This document shows positions 59,119-64,000 of a DNA stretch of 64,000 bases, in pieces. The translations under genes were made by a program, and so were the position numbers. Source of the stretch: CAZOWW01 sp964583765 (GTDB lineage: Bacteria > Actinomycetota > Actinomycetes > Actinomycetales > Kineosporiaceae); the NCBI GenBank assembly GCA_964583765.1, contig CAZOWW010000008.1, positions 1 to 64,000 on the forward strand. The letters run 5' to 3'. A model generated the notes under the pieces. It did no database searches, had not been told where the DNA came from, and saw nothing but the letters and a program-made list of their open reading frames with translations. Positions within the stretch are counted from its first letter, which is position 1. Each line of letters opens with the position of its first letter.

Positions 59119-59682
59119 TCAGTCGCCGTCGTCCTCCGGATCGAACTCGGGCTCCCCGCCGATACGGCCGTCCCGCGCCGCCTCGAACCCGTCCAGGTAC
59201 CCGCGGGCCCGCTCGGTGCGCGGATAGCCGGACAGAAGGGTCCAGAAGGCGGAGCCGTGGCCTTCCACGACCAGGTGCGTCAGTTCGTGGAGGAGCACGT
59301 AGTCGATGACCCACCCGGGCATACCCTGCAGTCGGGTGCTCAACCGGATCGTGCCGTCCGCCGGGGTGCAGGAACCCCAGCGGGTGTTCTGGTTGGTGAC
59401 CCAGGTGACGCTCGACGGGTGGGCGCGTCCCTGGAGGTAGCGCTGCGACAGGTCGCCGGCTCGCGCCATCAGCTCGGTGTCAGCGGGACGGCGTCGGCGG
59501 TCCTGCGCCGACAACCGCTCGATCATCCGCTGTACCCACTCCCGCTCCTGCGCAGAGGTGAACCGGGCAGGGATCAGCACGACCGTACGGTCTCCGTCCC
59601 GATAGGCCGTGACGGTACGGCTGCGGCGTGTGCTGCGGCGGACCTCGACATGCGGAGGCCGCACCCCTTCCGGCGGGGCCAT
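59119..59682 (-). CDS. YgjP-like metallopeptidase (DUF45)
   Basis: A 187-residue protein from ATG 59682. VTNQNTRWGSCTPADGTIRL precedes the metal motif HELTHLVVEGHG (H132, E133, H136), and the third ligand follows in GSAFW. The length and WGSC-HELxH order are those of YgjP/SprT-like zinc peptidases. The gene is normally next to DUF5679 and ThiF genes in actinobacteria, as here. An upstream extension of the frame is Arg/Pro-rich and not used. Confidence 0.88.
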   Translation of the reverse strand: MAPPEGVRPPHVEVRRSTRRSRTVTAYRDGDRTVVLIPARFTSAQEREWVQRMIERLSAQDRRRRPADTELMARAGDLSQRYLQGRAHPSSVTWVTNQNTRWGSCTPADGTIRLSTRLQGMPGWVIDYVLLHELTHLVVEGHGSAFWTLLSGYPRTERARGYLDGFEAARDGRIGGEPEFDPEDDGD

Positions 59683-60499
59683 GGTGGCACGGTACCTGCC
59701 AACGGCCGAAGAATCTTCTGTCCACACCCTCTGGATCAGAAGTGTCCAGGTCATGCACCCACCCGGAGACCCGGGCAACGACCGTGCACACCTGCGTCCC
59801 CCCGCCGTCCACAGGGACACGCAGAGGGTTCCCCACAACATCCCCAATGTTATCCACAGATTCACAGAGTGTCTCGTTGACGACTTTCCGTGCTCTCCGT
59901 ACCGTCGTACCAAGACCCCGGGATCGACGGAGGCGCACTGGGGAAGGTGCGCGGGACGGACGGACCCGGGGTCAGTCATGTCCGGGCACGGATGCAGCCA
60001 CCTCCGATCCGGCAAGACCCCACCCGAGACACTCCCCGCAGGACCGACGGGGTACCCCCACCGGCACGGGCAGACCCCACTCGGGCGTGACCCCGAGCAC
60101 ACCGAGAAAGATCGACGAGCTACCCCGACCGGCACAGGCAAACCCCGCTCGAACTTGACCCAGGGCACGCCGGCCGGACCTCTCGGGGTACCCCACCGGC
60201 ACGGGCGTAGCCGGTTCGAGGCGCTCCGAGTGGAACCGGATGCATGCCCCCACGGGTACCGGCATTAGCGCACCCGTTCCGCGCCCCGGACGGCGGGGCA
60301 CGTCCCGGCATCGTCCCCGCTGCAACCTGGGACGACGCGCGAAAGCATCCGCGGCGCGTCCCGACCACGCTGCGCAATATTGCACCTACGTTCGGTTAAC
60401 ATTTCGACGTAATCCCCCCAGCGGTCCGCCGCCTGCGGGCGGTCCCCCCGCCGCAGACGCTCCGCGACACCGCGCATCCACGCTCAGGAAGGGGTTTTG
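59683..60499. other. Large intergenic region (about 820 bp) with imperfect repeats
   Basis: The gap contains no gene I can support. A/T-rich promoter-like DNA lies near 59840-59880 and 60370-60415. The stretch 60010-60270 holds related segments of the form GGCA-GACCCCAC-CGAG (see repeat entry). Confidence 0.5.
60011..60220. repeat. Four degenerate copies of a 20-25 bp repeat
   Basis: Related sequences: GGCAAGACCCCACCCGAG (about 60011), GGGCAGACCCCACTCGGG (60067), AGGCAAACCCCGCTCGAA (60136) and GGGCGTAGCCGGTTCGAG (60202). Three are preceded by TACCCC-(C)CACCGGCAC or a near match. Spacing is about 56-70 bp. Function unknown. Confidence 0.5.
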
Positions 60500-60658
60500 A
60501 TGGCCGAGGGCACGTACTCGGGCGAGTTCTACTGCGTCAAGTGCAAGGAGAAGCAGCAGGCCGAAGGCAAGATCGTCGAATCGAACGGTCGCCGGATGGC
60601 CAAGGGCCAGTGCCCGGTGTGTGGCACGAACCTGAACCGCATCCTCGGAAAGGCCTGA
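60500..60658 (+). CDS. DUF5679 zinc-ribbon protein
   Basis: A 52-residue protein from ATG 60500 (GGAAGGGG upstream). Two knuckles, FYCVKCKEKQ and GQCPVCGTNLNR, form one zinc ribbon. It is the standard small DUF5679 protein of actinobacteria, usually between the YgjP-like and ThiF-like genes. Function unknown. A strong hairpin follows. Confidence 0.92.
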   Translation: MAEGTYSGEFYCVKCKEKQQAEGKIVESNGRRMAKGQCPVCGTNLNRILGKA

Positions 60659-60771
60659 TCGGACCGTCCGCTGACCCCGGACACGCTGTCGGCCGGCAGG
60701 CCGCGCGAGACGTGCCGTCCGGACGGCCAGGACGACCTGACCTCCCACCCGCGAGAGACCTGCTCGTCGAC

Positions 60772-60816
60772 GGTCGTCCACAACCCAGAGGGAGCTCCTC
60801 GGGGTTGTGGACGACC
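60772..60816 (+). terminator. 15-bp-arm terminator after DUF5679
   Basis: GGTCGTCCACAACCC (60772-60786) and its exact complement (60802-60816) form a strong stem with a 15-base loop that is itself partly paired. Confidence 0.8.
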
Positions 60817-60907
60817 GATCGGGCCGCACGTCGGTTCTGCCACCCTCAGGGGATACCGGCCTTGAGGGGGCCCGGGCGGAGCGGGACGGGATCACGGGGG
60901 TGTTCAC

Positions 60908-62083
60908 ATGCAGGTGCGGCTCCGGCCCGGACTACGTCGGGCCTGGCGCAGCCCCGGGACCGTCCAGCTGGGCGTGAATCCGGCCCATGCCACGGTGCTC
61001 GACGGACTCACCCCGGACGACCGGGCCTTCCTCGAGCAGCTCGTGCACGGAGTGGATCTCCCGGAAGAGACCGGACCCGACACCGACCGACCCGTTCCCC
61101 GATGCGTCCGTGGCGGGAGCGGTGACCCCGGGCGTCTCCTCGCCCCGGTTCCGGAGGCGCCGGGCCGCCGGGTCGGGATCAACAACACCGCCTCGCCCGA
61201 CCTGCGTCGGCGTCATCTGGTCCAGCTGATCACCGAGGCCGGAATGATCGCCGAGGATTCCGGTCACCGCGACGACTTCCCGGTCACGGCGAGCGGCACG
61301 GATGCGGTCACCCATCGGCGGTGGGACCCCGACGAGGCCATCTGGGCATTGGCGTGCCCCGGTTGCGGGGACGGCTGGCGCCTCCGCCACCGCCGGGCAG
61401 GTCTTCCGGTGCTCATCCGGGGTGCCGGACGGCTCGGCACCACCCTGTCGGTCCTGCTGGCCGCGCAGGGGGTTCCCGTGGAGGTGATCGATCCGCGCCC
61501 GGTGGCCTCCGGGGATCTGCTGCCGGGCGGCGCACGCCTGGCGGACCTGGGCGAGACCCGCCAGGACGCCGCGAGAGCCGCGATCTCCCGGGTGGGCGGC
61601 GCCGTCCCTGCGACCGGAGCGCGCCTCCGGCCGGCTCTCGTCGTCCTCGTCGATCACGCGGTGGCGGATCCCGTGGTGGGTGACGACCTGCTCCGTGCGG
61701 ATCTTCCCCACCTCTCCGTGGTCGTCCGCGAGACGGGGGTCATGATCGGTCCACTCGTGCGTCCAGGCCATGCGCCCTGCCTCCGGTGCCTGGACCTCCA
61801 CCGTACGGATCGCGACCCGCAGTGGCCGGTCGTCCTCGCGCAGTTCACCGCACGCGGCCACGACCCCTGGGAACCGGAGGAGTCCACGCTGGCCACGCTC
61901 GCCGCGAGCACGGCCGCGCTGCAGGTCCTCGCACACCTGGACGCGCGGACCCAGCCCGCCTCGGTGGCCGCGACCCTGGAGATCGAGCTGCCCGACGGGC
62001 TGACGGTGCGCCGTCCCTGGCCCGCACATCCCGGCTGCGGGTGTCACTGGCACCCCGACGCGCCCCACCTCGCCGAACGCTAG
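60908..62083 (+). CDS. ThiF/TOMM-precursor-binding-like protein
   Basis: A 391-residue protein from ATG 60908. VLIRGAGRLGTTLSVLLAAQ and VPVEVIDPRPV form a Rossmann fold of the E1/ThiF type. PCLRCLDLHRTDRDPQWPVV and HPGCGCHWHP supply Cys residues that may bind zinc. The N-terminal 100 residues resemble the peptide-binding domain of cyclodehydratase C proteins. There is no precursor peptide or YcaO gene nearby, and this protein is widespread in actinobacteria at this locus, so a housekeeping role is more likely than peptide synthesis. Confidence 0.8.
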   Translation: MQVRLRPGLRRAWRSPGTVQLGVNPAHATVLDGLTPDDRAFLEQLVHGVDLPEETGPDTDRPVPRCVRGGSGDPGRLLAPVPEAPGRRVGINNTASPDLRRRHLVQLITEAGMIAEDSGHRDDFPVTASGTDAVTHRRWDPDEAIWALACPGCGDGWRLRHRRAGLPVLIRGAGRLGTTLSVLLAAQGVPVEVIDPRPVASGDLLPGGARLADLGETRQDAARAAISRVGGAVPATGARLRPALVVLVDHAVADPVVGDDLLRADLPHLSVVVRETGVMIGPLVRPGHAPCLRCLDLHRTDRDPQWPVVLAQFTARGHDPWEPEESTLATLAASTAALQVLAHLDARTQPASVAATLEIELPDGLTVRRPWPAHPGCGCHWHPDAPHLAER

Positions 62084-62121
62084 GAGCGCCATGACGTGGG
62101 CGATCAGGAGACACTGGTCCG

Positions 62122-63441
62122 GTGACTGAGCTGCCACGGCGTGCCGTGACCCGTACGGTGAAGCTTGCCTCGCTACCACTCGGGTTCGCCGGGCGCACGG
62201 CGCTGGGCCTCGGCAGGCGGGTCGGCGGGAAGTCCGCCGAGGTCGTGGCCGGGCAGGTCCAGGCGCGGACGGCGGAACAGCTGTTCCGGGTGCTCGGCGA
62301 GCTCAAGGGCGGCGCCATGAAGGTCGGGCAGGCGCTGAGCATCCTCGAGGCGGCACTGCCGGAGGAGCTCGCCGGACCGTACCGGGCAACGCTGACCAAG
62401 CTCCAGGACGCCGCACCCCCGATGCCGACGGCGACCGTCCATCAGGTGCTGGCGGACGAACTCGGCCCCGACTGGCCCACGTTGCTGCCACATCTGGAGG
62501 AGACCCCGGCGGCCGCGGCCTCGATCGGCCAGGTGCACCGAGGGACGTGGCAGGACGGGCGTGCGGTCGCGGTCAAGGTGCAGTACCCGGGGGCCGGCGA
62601 CGCGCTCCTGTCCGACATCACCCAGCTCTCCCGGGTCACCCGGGTGGCAGCGGGGTGGATCCCGGGGCTCGATCTCAAGCCGGTCCTCGCCGAACTGCGC
62701 ACGCGCATGGCCGAGGAGCTGGACTACTGCCTCGAGGCCGTCTCGCAGGAGCGTTTCGCCGAGGCCTTCGCCGGGGACCCCGTGTTCGCCGTCCCCTCCG
62801 TGATCCGGGCCACCCGGTACGTGCTGGTCAGTGACTGGCTCGACGGCATCCCGCTCTCCCGGCTGATCGCCGACGGCACCCCCGAGCAACGCGACCTCGG
62901 GGCCGAACGGTACCTGGAGTTCCTGCTCGCGGGCCCGGCGCGGGCCGGGCTCCTGCACGCGGACCCGCACCCGGGCAACTACCGGCTCCTGGACGACGGA
63001 CGCTTCGGGATCCTGGACTTCGGCGCGGTCAAGCAGCTCCCCGACGGGATGCCGCCCATGATCGGCAAGCTGCTCGCCAGGGCCCTGGCCGGGGATGCCC
63101 AGGCTGTCGTCGACGGGCTGCGCGAGGAGGGGTTCATCCGGTCGACCGTTCAGGTGGATGCCGAACCGCTGCTGGAGTACCTCTCGCCCTTCCTCGAGCC
63201 GGCGCGTCACGAGCACTGGCAGTTCACCCGGGCCTGGCTGCGCGGCCTGTTCCGCCACATCAACGACCCGAGACGCCCGCAGTGGACGATCGGGCTCAAA
63301 CTCAACCTCCCGCCCGAGTACCTGCTGATCCACCGGGTCTGGTTGGGCGGGATCGGCGTCCTCAGCCAGATCGGCGGGACCGTCCCAGCCCGGGACGTGC
63401 TCCGTCGATGGCTGCCGGGATTCGCTGAGGGCGGCGACTGA
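62122..63441 (+). CDS. ABC1/AarF (UbiB) atypical kinase
   Basis: A 439-residue protein from GTG 62122. The family motifs are present: GELKGGAMKVGQALSI (KxGQ), AAAASIGQVHRGTW (Ala-rich nucleotide loop), VAVKVQYPG (Lys), LLHADPHPGNY (catalytic Asp) and FGILDFGAVKQ (metal Asp). UbiB-type proteins act in isoprenoid-quinone metabolism or membrane lipid handling. It follows the ThiF gene by 38 bp and probably shares its transcript. Two strong hairpins follow. Confidence 0.92.
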   Translation: MTELPRRAVTRTVKLASLPLGFAGRTALGLGRRVGGKSAEVVAGQVQARTAEQLFRVLGELKGGAMKVGQALSILEAALPEELAGPYRATLTKLQDAAPPMPTATVHQVLADELGPDWPTLLPHLEETPAAAASIGQVHRGTWQDGRAVAVKVQYPGAGDALLSDITQLSRVTRVAAGWIPGLDLKPVLAELRTRMAEELDYCLEAVSQERFAEAFAGDPVFAVPSVIRATRYVLVSDWLDGIPLSRLIADGTPEQRDLGAERYLEFLLAGPARAGLLHADPHPGNYRLLDDGRFGILDFGAVKQLPDGMPPMIGKLLARALAGDAQAVVDGLREEGFIRSTVQVDAEPLLEYLSPFLEPARHEHWQFTRAWLRGLFRHINDPRRPQWTIGLKLNLPPEYLLIHRVWLGGIGVLSQIGGTVPARDVLRRWLPGFAEGGD

Positions 63442-63492
63442 GACTCGCCGAGGGCGATCGCCGACCGACCGCGGGTCCCGCCGCTCCGGTAG

Positions 63493-63539
63493 ACCCGGTG
63501 GTGGGACCGGCCTCCCTCTCCGGACCGGTCCCACCGGGT
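63493..63539. terminator. Terminator hairpin 1 after the AarF gene
   Basis: TGGGACCGG pairs with CCGGTCCCA, extended by ACCCGG/CCGGGT at the base. Confidence 0.75.
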
Positions 63540-63571
63540 CGGGATCCCGCTGCCTCCAGAGCGGGATCCCG
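63540..63571. terminator. Terminator hairpin 2 after the AarF gene
   Basis: CGGGATCCCGCT and AGCGGGATCCCG are perfect 12-bp arms around an 8-base loop. With hairpin 1 this separates the convergent genes. Confidence 0.75.
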
Positions 63572-63661
63572 GGTGGAAGGTCTCCTGCACCGAACCTGCG
63601 ATGCGCCGGGCGCCTGGCGCCCGGTGTTCCGGACGCCGAGCGGACCGACCGGTGCGAGCCG

Positions 63662-63898
63662 TCAGGCCACGACCTGCACCAGTCGGTCCGGGAGACCCAG
63701 GACATCGAGCACGGCGACGTCCTGGGTCTCGATCTCGTGGATGAGGTCACGCGTGCAGACGGCACACAGCCACAGCTGCCGTCCGGGCACCTGATGGGTT
63801 GACCCGCTCACGCCCGGAGCGCCGTGCCGTGGCGTGTACCCACATCGCACGCACGAAGTGGGGGTATCTGACCCGTGGGGTGTGCGTTCCTCGACCAT
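63662..63898 (-). CDS. Small zinc-ribbon protein, 78 residues
   Basis: From ATG 63898 (MVEERTPHGSDTPTSCVRCG). Two knuckles, SCVRCGYTP and WLCAVCTRDL, are about 30 residues apart and probably hold one zinc. The C-terminal part (IHEIETQDVAVLDVLGLP) is helical. Small proteins like this are encoded near AarF and WhiB genes in actinobacteria. The last 100 bases of the window hold only its promoter region as far as I can see. Confidence 0.65.
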   Translation of the reverse strand: MVEERTPHGSDTPTSCVRCGYTPRHGAPGVSGSTHQVPGRQLWLCAVCTRDLIHEIETQDVAVLDVLGLPDRLVQVVA

Positions 63899-64000
63899 TC
63901 ATCCACGGTAGGGACGGCTCTTGAACGAGAGGCTACGGCTCTCGAACGGCTTCGTTACGCCGCGGACCGCACGGCGCACAGCGGTGCGCACGTTCAGCCG

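Noticed and set aside
60908..62083. Thiopeptide/TOMM biosynthetic cluster
   Set aside because: Only the ThiF-like protein is present; no YcaO, dehydrogenase or precursor peptide, and the locus is common in actinobacteria.

Overview
The window is high-GC actinobacterial (Actinomycetota) DNA. The right end (about 48.6-64 kb) is ordinary chromosome: a UPF0182 membrane protein, a PDZ/Lon-like protease, an SDR-type oxidoreductase, a zinc-dependent metalloprotease, a Nudix hydrolase, a winged-helix HTH_42 protein, a YgjP-like metallopeptidase, a DUF5679 zinc ribbon, a ThiF/TOMM-like protein and an ABC1/AarF kinase. This set is typical of Micrococcales or Propionibacteriales; I cannot fix the genus.

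The rest (1-48.6 kb) is a tandem array of two integrative elements that use the 3' half of an initiator tRNA-Met gene as attachment site. The intact tRNA lies at 48579-48655 on the minus strand. An exact 45-bp copy of its 3' half sits at 8291-8335. Element A (window start to about 8290, left end outside) carries a primase-polymerase, a P-loop helicase, an excisionase, a tyrosine integrase, a low-GC gene for a membrane-anchored Nudix-like protein, an ISAs1 remnant and a TPR gene. Element B (about 8291-48623, 40.3 kb) carries a conjugation/mobilisation module: GntR regulator with two palindromic operators, small zinc-binding ORFs, TraG/VirD4-type coupling protein, second primase-polymerase, Spd-like membrane protein, MobF relaxase-helicase. 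It also has its own excisionase and integrase, homologous to those of A. No VirB4 or other mating-channel genes are seen, so B looks mobilisable rather than self-transmissible.

Element B also holds accessory DNA. Near its left end an IS1380 element is interrupted by a 3.8-kb two-recombinase (Tn554-like TnpA/TnpB) element. A lower-GC island (15.7-19.1 kb) follows, with a membrane coiled-coil protein, a membrane-anchored beta-rich protein resembling CBASS Cap15-type sensors, and a TIGR02391 protein. Next is a minus-strand XRE regulator, L-asparaginase and PPC-domain group. At the right end is a minus-strand sugar-related cluster (42.2-47.1 kb): a membrane sensor domain fused to a trehalose-phosphatase-like HAD domain that lacks the nucleophilic Asp, a TreT-like GT4 glycosyltransferase, an IS630 insertion, and a cupin. 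I consider this cluster the best candidate for an undescribed system.

Functional calls rest on motifs and family resemblance read by eye; no database search was run.
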